This document shows, one piece after another, positions 46,233 through 55,257 of a DNA stretch of 64,000 nucleotides (positions are counted from its first letter, which is position 1; every line of letters starts with the position of its first letter). The translations under genes were made by a program, and so were the position numbers. This DNA comes from Ruegeria sp. A3M17 (GTDB lineage: Bacteria; Pseudomonadota; Alphaproteobacteria; Rhodobacterales; Rhodobacteraceae). The DNA lies in contig NZ_QOCF01000018.1 of assembly GCF_003318255.1 (NCBI RefSeq), positions 164,950 through 228,949 on the forward strand, in the 5' to 3' direction. Under the pieces are notes generated by a model. It saw only the letters and a program-made list of their open reading frames with translations, was not told the origin of the DNA and made no database searches.

Positions 46233-46473
46233 CTTGAACGCCCTCCGATTTTCGAGTTACCCCGACCATAGGTCGCGGATATGCGACGTGCAAGACGCTC
46301 ATTAAAGTGATGAGAATTTTGATATGCGCGTTTGGTTCAGTCTTCGTTACAACCCCGGTATCCCATCGTGGGCAAAAACGTCGCTGGAAATGCGCCGTGT
46401 GTCGAAAATCGACCGACTTGCCCCCACATAGACGTTTAGAACCGGTCCATCTGGTTAGGAGGAATCAAACGCA

Positions 46474-46770
46474 ATGCCTGACGTCACCATTGTTTACTGG
46501 CGCGACATTCCCGCCCAAGTCATCGTCGGCAAAGGCCGTCGTGGCGCAAAGCGGCAATTAGAGGAACGGTTCGAACAAGCCATCGACCGCGCGGCCATGA
46601 AGGTGAACGCCAAGGATAGCGATGCCTATCTGGCCGAATGGCGCAAGGCCGCCCCCTATGCAGTCGACGGCGACCCGTCCGAGATTGCCGAGGCCGAAGC
46701 CACGCGTTTGGAAACGGAATACGATCAGGACCGCATCAAAGTCCTGATCGCCAATGACGGTTGGGCATGA
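46474..46770 (+). CDS. Virulence-factor domain small protein of the one-carbon cluster
   Basis: A 98-residue protein, MPDVTIVYWRDIPAQVIVGK at the start, with the highly conserved RRGAKRQLEERFEQAIDRAAM segment. It matches the small domain named virulence factor in domain databases, whose members are typically encoded beside MetF-like and methyltetrahydrofolate methyltransferase genes in alphaproteobacteria. Function is unknown; it may be a subunit of the reductase. AGGAGG at 46457-46462 lies 11 bases upstream. First gene of a three-gene operon. Confidence 0.87.
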   Translation: MPDVTIVYWRDIPAQVIVGKGRRGAKRQLEERFEQAIDRAAMKVNAKDSDAYLAEWRKAAPYAVDGDPSEIAEAEATRLETEYDQDRIKVLIANDGWA

Positions 46771-46796
46771 GCCCGAGACATCTATGGGAGGCCGCA

Positions 46797-47723
46797 ATGG
46801 CTTTGCTGAACTTCAAGAAACGTGATGCGGTCGAAAACGGCCCTGTAAACCCGACCGTCGAAGCCTTTTTGCAAGGCTATTCGATTGAGGTGATGCCGCG
46901 CACCGCCGAAAAGGTCGAAGATTTCCGCGCGTTGCTGCCCGAAGGTACGCGCGTTTACATCGCTCATATCGAAGGCACGCCCATCGAGGATATGGTCAAG
47001 ACCGCCAAGCGGATCGCTGACGAAGGTTATCCGGTGATGCCGCACTTCCCTGCGCGGATCATCAAGGATGCCGCCACGCTGGAAAACTGGATTTCTATGT
47101 ATCAGGGCGAAGCGGGCGTTGATCAGGCATTGCTGCTGGCCGGTGGTGTTACCAACCCACACGGCGATTTCGACAGCTCGATGCAGTTGCTGGAAAGTGG
47201 TTTGTTCGACAAGGCGGGCTTCAAGCGTCTGCACGTCGCGGGTCACCCTGAAGGCAACAAGGATATCGACCCCGACGGCTCGACCAAGAATGTCGACGAC
47301 GCGCTGCGCTGGAAGCAGAATTTCAGCGAGACCACGGATGCCGAAATGGCGCTGGCAACACAGTTTGCGTTTGAAGCCAAACCGATCATCGAATGGGCCG
47401 ACAGTCTGAAAGAAGCTGGTATCGATATTCCGATCCATATCGGTATCGCCGGTCCGGCCAAGCTGCAGACGCTGATCAAGTTCGCCATCGCCTGCGGTGT
47501 TGGCCCGTCGCTGAAGGTCCTGCAAAAGCGTGCGATGGATGTATCCAAGCTGCTGCTGCCTTATGAGCCGACCGATGTGATCACCGAGCTGGCCAACCAC
47601 AAAGCGGCCAACCCGGATTTCAACATCACCAACGTACATTTCTTCCCGCTTGGCGGCATCAAGACCAACGCCAACTGGGCCATCAATAACGGCGGCGCTT
47701 CGGCAAAGCCTGTAAACTCCTGA
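46797..47723 (+). CDS. Methylenetetrahydrofolate reductase-like protein
   Basis: A 308-residue TIM-barrel protein of the MetF family. The opening VNPTVEAFLQGYSIEVMPRTAEKVEDF replaces the usual SFEFFPP block, with Glu in IEVMPRTA; VMPHFPARII and LLLAGGV are FAD-barrel strands; HIGIAGPAKLQTLIKFA near 225 is the substrate region. It likely interconverts methyl- and methylene-tetrahydrofolate for oxidation of methyl groups. GGGAGG lies five bases before the ATG; 12 upstream codons are rejected for lack of a site. It sits between the virulence-factor-domain gene and an MtrH-like gene. Confidence 0.85.
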   Translation: MALLNFKKRDAVENGPVNPTVEAFLQGYSIEVMPRTAEKVEDFRALLPEGTRVYIAHIEGTPIEDMVKTAKRIADEGYPVMPHFPARIIKDAATLENWISMYQGEAGVDQALLLAGGVTNPHGDFDSSMQLLESGLFDKAGFKRLHVAGHPEGNKDIDPDGSTKNVDDALRWKQNFSETTDAEMALATQFAFEAKPIIEWADSLKEAGIDIPIHIGIAGPAKLQTLIKFAIACGVGPSLKVLQKRAMDVSKLLLPYEPTDVITELANHKAANPDFNITNVHFFPLGGIKTNANWAINNGGASAKPVNS

Positions 47724-47732
47724 GGAACGGAC

Positions 47733-48794
47733 ATGACCCGTACAGTCGTAGAATCAAAAACAAAAACTGCCGTTCTGGGCTTTGACGAACCGTTCTGCGT
47801 GATCGGTGAGCGGATCAATCCGACGGGCCGTAAGAAACTGGCGGCCGAGCTGGAAGCCGGAGATTTCTCGACCGTCGAAAAAGACGCGCTGGCGCAGGTT
47901 GCTGCAGGCGCAACCGTTCTGGATATCAACGCGGGCGTTGTCTACAACTCGAACCCCAACCCGAACGAGACCGAACCGCCACTGATGCGCAAGATCGTCG
48001 AGATGGTGCAGGGTCTGGTTGACGTGCCGCTATGTGTCGACTCGTCCGTTCCCGGCGCTCTGGAAGCTGGTCTTGAAGCTGCTGAGGGCCGCCCGTTGCT
48101 GAACTCGGTCACCGGCGAAGAGGAGCGTCTGGAACTGGTTCTGCCGCTGGTCAAAAAATACAATGTGCCGGTTGTTGCGATCTCGAACGATGACACCGGT
48201 ATTTCCGAAGATCCGGATGTGCGCTTCGAAGTGGCCAAGAAGATTGTTGAGCGGGCCGCCGATTTCGGCATCCCGGCGCATGACATCGTCGTTGATCCGC
48301 TGGTGATGCCCATCGGTGCTATGGCAACCGCCGGTCAGCAGGTCTTTGCGCTGGTCCGCCGGCTGCGCGAAGAACTGGGCGTAAACACCACTTGTGGTGC
48401 TTCGAACGTGTCCTTTGGTCTGCCAAACCGACACGGGATCAACAACGCGTTCCTGCCGATGGCAATGGGCGCAGGCATGACGTCGGCAATCATGAACCCG
48501 GTGGCGCTGCCCGTGGGTCCCAAAAAGCTGGCTGAGAAAAAGGCCGAGGTCGAAGCCAAGGGCATCATTCTGCCTGCGGACATGGATGACGAAACCTTCT
48601 GTCAGCTGTTTGGTCTGGGTTCGACCAAACCGCGTGCCGGTAAGGAAATGGAAGCCATCCGTGCCGCCAACCTGCTGACCAATAATGACCCGCATGGTGG
48701 TGAGTGGATCCGGTTCAACAAATCCCCGGAAGAGGCCGGCGCAGCGGGCGCTGTTGGTGGCCGTCGCGGTGGCGGGCGTCGTCGTCGCGCCTGA
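47733..48794 (+). CDS. Methyltetrahydrofolate:corrinoid methyltransferase (MtrH/AcsE-like)
   Basis: A 353-residue pterin-binding TIM barrel. VIGERINPTGRKKLAAEL near 23-40 is the pterin site, VLDINAGVV with Asp near 68 and PLCVDSSVPGALEAGL follow, and VVDPLVMPIG and NVSFGLPNRHGINNAFL are the remaining conserved strands. Such enzymes move methyl groups between a corrinoid protein and tetrahydrofolate; no B12-binding domain is attached, so a separate corrinoid protein is needed. The last 20 residues are an unusual Gly/Arg tail (GGRRGGGRRRRA). Nine bases separate it from the MetF-like gene. Confidence 0.87.
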   Translation: MTRTVVESKTKTAVLGFDEPFCVIGERINPTGRKKLAAELEAGDFSTVEKDALAQVAAGATVLDINAGVVYNSNPNPNETEPPLMRKIVEMVQGLVDVPLCVDSSVPGALEAGLEAAEGRPLLNSVTGEEERLELVLPLVKKYNVPVVAISNDDTGISEDPDVRFEVAKKIVERAADFGIPAHDIVVDPLVMPIGAMATAGQQVFALVRRLREELGVNTTCGASNVSFGLPNRHGINNAFLPMAMGAGMTSAIMNPVALPVGPKKLAEKKAEVEAKGIILPADMDDETFCQLFGLGSTKPRAGKEMEAIRAANLLTNNDPHGGEWIRFNKSPEEAGAAGAVGGRRGGGRRRRA

Positions 48795-48816
48795 CCCAAT
48801 CGCTGTTTCAGTGAAC

Positions 48817-48845
48817 AAAGGCCGGACCACGTGTCCGGCCTTTTT
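48817..48845 (+). terminator. Rho-independent terminator of the one-carbon operon
   Basis: A perfect 11-bp stem AAAGGCCGGAC (48817-48827) / GTCCGGCCTTT (48833-48843), loop CACGT, with a T run to 48845. Confidence 0.92.
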
Positions 48846-48963
48846 CGTATTGATGCTAACCGCCGCCGGAACCTGACAAGATCGCTATGTTAGTGGCGAT
48901 ATCGCGATACTCGTCACGTACGAAGATGGGCCGACATCGTCACCCAACACAGGCAGACGCTGA

Positions 48964-49131
48964 CTTAAGCAAGCGTTTGGGAAAAAGGAATGTTTCGAGG
49001 AGCTGGTCGATCTGCAAGCGCAACTGGCGTTGAGGCAGAAGGTATTTCTATTTCACGGAACCAGGTGCGTTGTCCTGTTCGAAGGCTGGGGTGCGGCGAG
49101 ACGAAACAAGGCGGTGCTGCTTTTCCGATGA
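48964..49131 (+). pseudogene. Remnant of a polyphosphate kinase 2 (ppk2) gene
   Basis: A 55-codon frame with no start or ribosome-binding site, closed by TGA at 49129. It reads GKKECFEELVDLQAQL, then GTRCVVLFEGWGAARRNKA. Order and spacing match PPK2, where an EL..LQ helix leads to a V-x-FEGRDAAGKGG phosphate-binding loop. Here the loop's key Lys and Gly are replaced (GWGAARRN), so catalysis is impossible. An in-frame TGA lies just upstream and nothing of the later PPK2 motifs follows. It sits next to tRNA-Gly, a common breakpoint for insertion and deletion. Confidence 0.55.
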
Positions 49132-49179
49132 TGGGTTCTTGAAGTCGATAAGCCTCTGGTGATATCGGTGAATAACGCG

Positions 49180-49253
49180 GCGGGTATGATGTAATGGTAG
49201 CCTGTCAGCTTCCCAAGCTGAACGCGCGGGTTCGATTCCCGCTACCCGCTCCA
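49180..49253 (+). tRNA. tRNA-Gly (anticodon CCC)
   Basis: A 74-base tRNA with encoded CCA. Acceptor GCGGGTA pairs with TACCCGC, the anticodon stem TCAGC/GCTGA carries loop TTCCCAA with CCC at 49212-49214, and the T arm is GCGGGTTCGATTCCCGC. It reads GGG codons. Confidence 0.96.
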
Positions 49254-49319
49254 GAACTCAGTTTGTCATCGGAAAAGCTTAGAAATCAGTGCTTTAGACA
49301 TGAGTGCGTCTGTGGTCAT

Positions 49320-50177
49320 TTACTCCGGGCGACGCGCCTGAAAAAGGTTGATTTCAGCCGGGATATGTACCGCACCATTTTTGGCAAAGGGGTGAAACGC
49401 TTCTGCGACGGCGTGTTGGATCGCTGTCACGTCCTCGGGTTTTCCATCGAAGTGAGAGATAACGCGGGCGGCGGGGCCGACGCGGGTGCACAGGGCTGCG
49501 CAATCCAGCAAAGAGCCTTGAAAGTGCAGCATTAGGTCAACGGAATCCGCGTGAACATTGCTTAGGCCTGCCTTTTCCAGCAACCCGGTAACCCGCTCAC
49601 GATCATGAAACGCCAAGGGGCCTGGTGCATTCCGGTCGACCTTGGGCGGCGTGCCCAGCCGTTCAGTGGCCGCGATGTGGGGTACTCTGAACCATGGGTT
49701 TCCGGGCAATGGCCCCCAGGCGGCAAAGGTCATCGTCCCGCCGGGTTTAAGCGCGCGGGTCATGTTGGCAAAGGCGGCAACCGTATCCTCAAAAAACATG
49801 ACCCCAAATCGCGAGATCATGGCATTTCGGTCCGCTGCTTCAAACGCGTGGGTCTGGGCGTCGGCGAACTGGAAGGTGATTTTTTGCGATCCGTCATCGG
49901 ATGCCCGTGCCGATGCGCGGTCCAGAAATGGCTGCGAGACATCGGCCGCCAGAACATGGCCATCTGGCCCCACGATATGTGCGGCGGCGATCGCGCTTGC
50001 GCCCGTACCGCAGCCGATATCCAGAACACGCATGCCGGGCTTCAATTCGGCGCGTTCCAGCACCAAATCAAGGACCGGCGCCATCAGTTGATCCAGCTGG
50101 TCCTCATAGGTCAGCCATTTGGCACCGGACGGGGATTTCCCCCAGTATTCAGCCTGTTCCTCGTTTGCGATCTGCAT
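49320..50177 (-). CDS. Class I SAM-dependent methyltransferase
   Basis: A 285-residue methyltransferase. Motif I VLDIGCGTGASAIAAA is at about 51-66, the acidic end of strand 2 at LAADVS, motif II around FQFADAQTHAF, and FGVMFFEDTVAAFANMTRALKPGG is the motif III region. The family resembles small-molecule C/N/O-methyltransferases. GGGAGG lies four bases before the ATG, and it starts 25 bases downstream of the corrinoid activase gene, so the two are co-transcribed. Its methyl acceptor is unknown. Confidence 0.87.
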   Translation of the reverse strand: MQIANEEQAEYWGKSPSGAKWLTYEDQLDQLMAPVLDLVLERAELKPGMRVLDIGCGTGASAIAAAHIVGPDGHVLAADVSQPFLDRASARASDDGSQKITFQFADAQTHAFEAADRNAMISRFGVMFFEDTVAAFANMTRALKPGGTMTFAAWGPLPGNPWFRVPHIAATERLGTPPKVDRNAPGPLAFHDRERVTGLLEKAGLSNVHADSVDLMLHFQGSLLDCAALCTRVGPAARVISHFDGKPEDVTAIQHAVAEAFHPFAKNGAVHIPAEINLFQARRPE

Positions 50178-50202
50178 GTCGCCTCCCTTGTGTCAGAGGT
50201 GA

Positions 50203-52245
50203 CTATGACCGCCTGCGCCGTCTGCGACCAGAGCCTTCTTCTCCGCCACCGGCATTGAAGGAAGGCGAGGGCAGAGTGACCACCTGTGCCAATTCCGGGA
50301 ACGGGTCCGTCTTGTGCGGAATGGCGTTGGCGGCAACGAAATGGTCCTGAAATTTCGGCTCGATGGCCGTTTCGACCTTGGTGATCTCACGCACGACACG
50401 CTCAATCTCGGACCGGGCACCAATGTTGCACAAGGCAATCCGCGCGCCTGTGCCAGCCGCGTTGCCAGCGCTTGAGACTTTGTTCAAGGGCGCATCGGGG
50501 ATCATACCCAGAACCATCGCGTGCTTGGTTGAGATATGCGCGCCGAATGCCCCGGCCAGCACAATGCGATCCACAGTGTCGACGTTCATTTCATCCATCA
50601 ACAGGCGCGCACCGGCATAGAGCGCCGATTTAGCTAGCTGGATGGCGCGGATATCGCCCTGCGTGACCGTGATGCGCGGACCGCCCTCGGCGCTGGCGTC
50701 GTGGATCAGATAGGCGTGGGTGCGGCCTTCGGGGACGCAACGTACGGTGCCGGTTTGGTCTGCAGACCCGATCAGGCCGCTCTCGTCCAAAAGTCCGGCG
50801 ATGCGCATTTCAGCGACCGCTTCGATGATGCCCGAGCCGCAGATGCCGGTGATGCCGCTTGTGGCAATCTCTTGATCGAAACCTTCCTCGTCGGACCATT
50901 TTTCGGACCCGATCACGCGAAAGCGCGGTTCCTTGGTAACAGGGTCGATTTCGATGCGCTCAATAGCGCCGGGTGCGGCACGCTGGCCGGAACTGATCTG
51001 CGCGCCTTCGAATGCCGGGCCGGTGGGCGAAGAACACGCCAAAACGCGGCTGGTATTTCCAAGCAGGATTTCAGCGTTGGTGCCCACGTCCACGATCAGC
51101 ACAAGATCTTCGGACTTTCCCGGTTCTTCTGACAATGCCACCGCGGCGCAGTCGGCACCAACGTGGCCCGCGATGCAGGGCAGGATATAGACCTGCGCGC
51201 GCGGGTTCATATTTGTCAGGTCCATCTCACGCGCAGGCAGGGACATGCTTTCCGAGGTCGCCAAAGCAAAGGGGGCCTGACCCAACTCAACCGGGTCCAG
51301 ACCCAGCAGCAGGTGGTGCATCACAGGATTGCAGACGAACACCGTTTCCACGATCAGTTCGGAGTTAATCTCGGCTTCCTCAGAGATTGAGGTGGTCAGA
51401 TCGTTGATCGCCTCACGTACGGCCCTGGTCATCTCCTTATCACCGCCAGGGTTCATCATCGAATATGACACACGGCTCATGAGGTCTTCGCCAAAGCGGA
51501 TCTGCGGGTTCATCAGGCCCGAGGACGCCTTGACGTCACCGGTTTCCAGATCGGTCAGGTGCGCCGCGATTGTGGTCGAGCCGAGGTCGATGGCCAGACC
51601 ATAAAGCCCATGCTCATGCAATCCGGGCCAGATTTCGACCACGCGCGCCACTTCATCCTTGTGGCCTTTGTGGAGGGCAACAGTGACCTCCCATTTGCCC
51701 TTGCGCAGGACAGGTTGCAGCTTGGACATCAGCGAAAGATCAGCGGTGATGGCGTCAATGTTCCATTGCTCGCGCAGCGCGCGTTCCAGCCGTTCCAGAT
51801 CGCCTGTTGGCGAATGCATGTCGGGCTCTTCCACCACGACGAAATACAGCCGGGTTGCCGGGTCCATTGTAATGGCACGCGCGGTGGCGGCCTTGCGAAC
51901 AACTTGACGGTGGACCTGGCTTTCGGGTGGGACATCGATCACGATGTCGCCCTGAACTGTTGCCTGACAGCCCAGACGACGGCCCGGTTTCAAGCCGCGT
52001 TTGTCATCGTAACGCTGTTCGACCGCGTTCCATTCACTCAGCGCCTCCTCGGATACGGTTACGCCGTGTTTAGGAAACTCGCCATAGCTGGGCGTGATCT
52101 GACATTTCGAACAAATCCCACGGCCGCCACAGACCGAATCCAGATCCACACCCAACTGCCGTGCAGCGGTCAGAACCGGAGTGCCCACAGGGAAATGCCC
52201 GCGTTTGCCTGACGGAGTAAAGACGACAAGGGGGTCGGTGGTCAT
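50203..52245 (-). CDS. RACo-like corrinoid activation/regeneration protein (2Fe-2S ferredoxin plus ASKHA ATPase, DUF4445)
   Basis: A 680-residue protein. Residues 5-95 form a plant-type ferredoxin domain with Cys39, Cys45, Cys48 and Cys93 as 2Fe-2S ligands (VCGGRGICSKC, then GRRLGC). The remainder is the ASKHA-like RACo domain: AIDLGSTTIAAHL near 230, VDVGTNAEILLG near 400, and VLAGAFGAHISTKHA near 590. RACo proteins use ATP to re-reduce inactive Co(II) corrinoid proteins during methyl transfer. The C-terminus ends in GSGRRRRRRS, an Arg tail like that of the MtrH-like enzyme. A longer frame upstream is rejected in favour of MTTDPLVVF. Confidence 0.9.
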   Translation of the reverse strand: MTTDPLVVFTPSGKRGHFPVGTPVLTAARQLGVDLDSVCGGRGICSKCQITPSYGEFPKHGVTVSEEALSEWNAVEQRYDDKRGLKPGRRLGCQATVQGDIVIDVPPESQVHRQVVRKAATARAITMDPATRLYFVVVEEPDMHSPTGDLERLERALREQWNIDAITADLSLMSKLQPVLRKGKWEVTVALHKGHKDEVARVVEIWPGLHEHGLYGLAIDLGSTTIAAHLTDLETGDVKASSGLMNPQIRFGEDLMSRVSYSMMNPGGDKEMTRAVREAINDLTTSISEEAEINSELIVETVFVCNPVMHHLLLGLDPVELGQAPFALATSESMSLPAREMDLTNMNPRAQVYILPCIAGHVGADCAAVALSEEPGKSEDLVLIVDVGTNAEILLGNTSRVLACSSPTGPAFEGAQISSGQRAAPGAIERIEIDPVTKEPRFRVIGSEKWSDEEGFDQEIATSGITGICGSGIIEAVAEMRIAGLLDESGLIGSADQTGTVRCVPEGRTHAYLIHDASAEGGPRITVTQGDIRAIQLAKSALYAGARLLMDEMNVDTVDRIVLAGAFGAHISTKHAMVLGMIPDAPLNKVSSAGNAAGTGARIALCNIGARSEIERVVREITKVETAIEPKFQDHFVAANAIPHKTDPFPELAQVVTLPSPSFNAGGGEEGSGRRRRRRS

Positions 52246-52460
52246 TTTTTGGCCTGCCTTTTGTATTCGCGCGTATGCCCGGCAAGATATGGGTTTGTGC
52301 GCAAAGGGAAAGGCCATTCAGCGGCACGTTTTGCACGTCTTGCGTCGTTTTTTGTCGCGGTATCGGCCAGCGAAGGGAAACTAGTTTAGGTCAGGGGCTT
52401 TTCCTTAGGTTAAATCCATGTAATAGGGTCACCGCCAAACGGGCTTTTGCATGGGGTTAA

Positions 52461-53912
<1,452 letters not shown>

Positions 53913-53930
53913 CGCAACAGAGTTTGCAGC

Positions 53931-53966
53931 ACGGCGCCCCTACGCGGGCGCCGTTTTGCGTTTTTT
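53931..53966 (+). terminator. Rho-independent terminator of guaB
   Basis: A perfect 9-bp stem ACGGCGCCC (53931-53939) / GGGCGCCGT (53946-53954), loop CTACGC, then TTTGCGTTTTTT. Confidence 0.9.
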
Positions 53967-53995
53967 GAGCTTAGCAGAGAAATCGGAAATAACTT

Positions 53996-55153
53996 ATGAC
54001 CCCAGCAGCGCGCGTTCAGGCTTCGATTGAAATCCTTGATGATATCCTCGCAGGGGCACCGGTTGAAAAGGCTTTGACGGGGTGGGCGCGCCGCAGCCGG
54101 TTTGCAGGCTCGAAAGACCGGGCCGCCGTGCGCGATCACGTGTTCGAAGCGCTGCGTTGCAAACGGTCATTCTCGGCCTTGGGCGGGGCAGAAACCGGGC
54201 GCGGGTTGATGAACGGTTCGATCCGGTCAACCGGCGGTGATCCAGAGACGCTGTTTACAGGCGAACGATATTCGCCAGAGCCGTTAACTGCCGCCGATGC
54301 GCCGTGCGCGTTCGGCTCGGATGCCGAGCGTTGCGACATCCCCGAATGGCTCTGGCCGCGTTTTCAAACCTCGCTCGGGGATCAAGCAGAGGCGGCGGCA
54401 CAGGTACTGCAAACCCGTGCACCTGTTCATTTGCGGGCTAACCTTGCCAAAACCGATCGGGCTGGTGCGATTGCTGCTTTGAGTGCTGACGGGATCAGCG
54501 CGCAAGACCATCCGGCGTGTGAAACCGCCCTAGAGGTCACTGAAGGGGCTCGAAAAGTTGCCCAAAGCCGCGCCTATTCCGAAGGTCTGGTCGAATTGCA
54601 GGACGCAGCCAGCCAAGCCGTGGTTGCAGCGCTAGATCTGCAGCCAGGTCTGCGTGTTCTGGATTATTGCGCAGGCGGTGGCGGCAAGTCTTTGGCTCTG
54701 GCGGCCCATTCGGGTGTCGAGGTCTTTGCGCATGATGTGAATGCAGGGCGCATGCGCGATCTGCCGACGCGGGCAAAACGGGCTGGTGTGCGTGTTACCT
54801 GCCTGCAGCCGGAAGATGTGGCCCGTCAGGCTCCGTTCGATATTGTCCTTACGGATGCGCCATGCTCGGGCAGCGGTTCGTGGCGGCGTGCCCCGGCAGG
54901 CAAGTGGGCGCTGTCCGAAGAGGGGTTGAACGCGCTGAATGTACTTCAGTCCGACATCCTGAATTCCGCTGCTCAACTGATTGGACCGGGTGGAATTCTA
55001 GCCTATGCGACCTGTTCCATGTTGGATGATGAAAACGGCGGTATTGTCGACGGATTTCTGAAGTTGAATCCTGATTGGACCGAAACGCTGCGAAATTCGT
55101 GGCTTGTGACACACGGTGCAGACGGGTTCTTTACGTCGCACTTGACGCGATAG
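53996..55153 (+). CDS. rsmB: 16S rRNA m5C methyltransferase, RsmB family
   Basis: A 385-residue RsmB-type enzyme. Residues of about 1-70 carry a NusB-like RNA-binding start, and the catalytic domain shows VLDYCAGGGGKSLALA near 220, DAPCSGSGSWRR near 285 (motif IV Cys) and YATCSML near 338 (motif VI Cys), the two-Cys arrangement of RNA m5C methyltransferases. It is somewhat shorter than E. coli RsmB (429), as alphaproteobacterial homologues often are; an RsmF-like assignment is the main alternative. Weak Shine-Dalgarno (GGAAA). It lies 29 bases after the guaB terminator. Confidence 0.85.
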   Translation: MTPAARVQASIEILDDILAGAPVEKALTGWARRSRFAGSKDRAAVRDHVFEALRCKRSFSALGGAETGRGLMNGSIRSTGGDPETLFTGERYSPEPLTAADAPCAFGSDAERCDIPEWLWPRFQTSLGDQAEAAAQVLQTRAPVHLRANLAKTDRAGAIAALSADGISAQDHPACETALEVTEGARKVAQSRAYSEGLVELQDAASQAVVAALDLQPGLRVLDYCAGGGGKSLALAAHSGVEVFAHDVNAGRMRDLPTRAKRAGVRVTCLQPEDVARQAPFDIVLTDAPCSGSGSWRRAPAGKWALSEEGLNALNVLQSDILNSAAQLIGPGGILAYATCSMLDDENGGIVDGFLKLNPDWTETLRNSWLVTHGADGFFTSHLTR

Positions 55154-55196
55154 CGCGTCATTGAATAACAACCTTAGGTAGAAGTTTCCGCTGTCC

Positions 55197-55212
55197 TTAA
55201 GGGGTCGTTAAC
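55197..55212 (+). promoter_or_regulatory. CtrA-binding box upstream of cckA
   Basis: TTAA (55197-55200), seven bases GGGGTCG, TTAAC (55208-55212) matches the full CtrA consensus TTAA-N7-TTAAC, 46 bases before the cckA start. CtrA is the response regulator downstream of CckA, so this would be feedback control of the phosphorelay. Confidence 0.6.
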
Positions 55213-55257
55213 CAAATTCGGGCTGAGTGTGACAAAGCCTTTTGACCTGAGTTGTTT

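Noticed and set aside
46233..46473. Cobalamin riboswitch upstream of the corrinoid-pathway operon
   Set aside because: No B12-box-like sequence or fitting fold was recognised here or upstream of the MttB-like gene.
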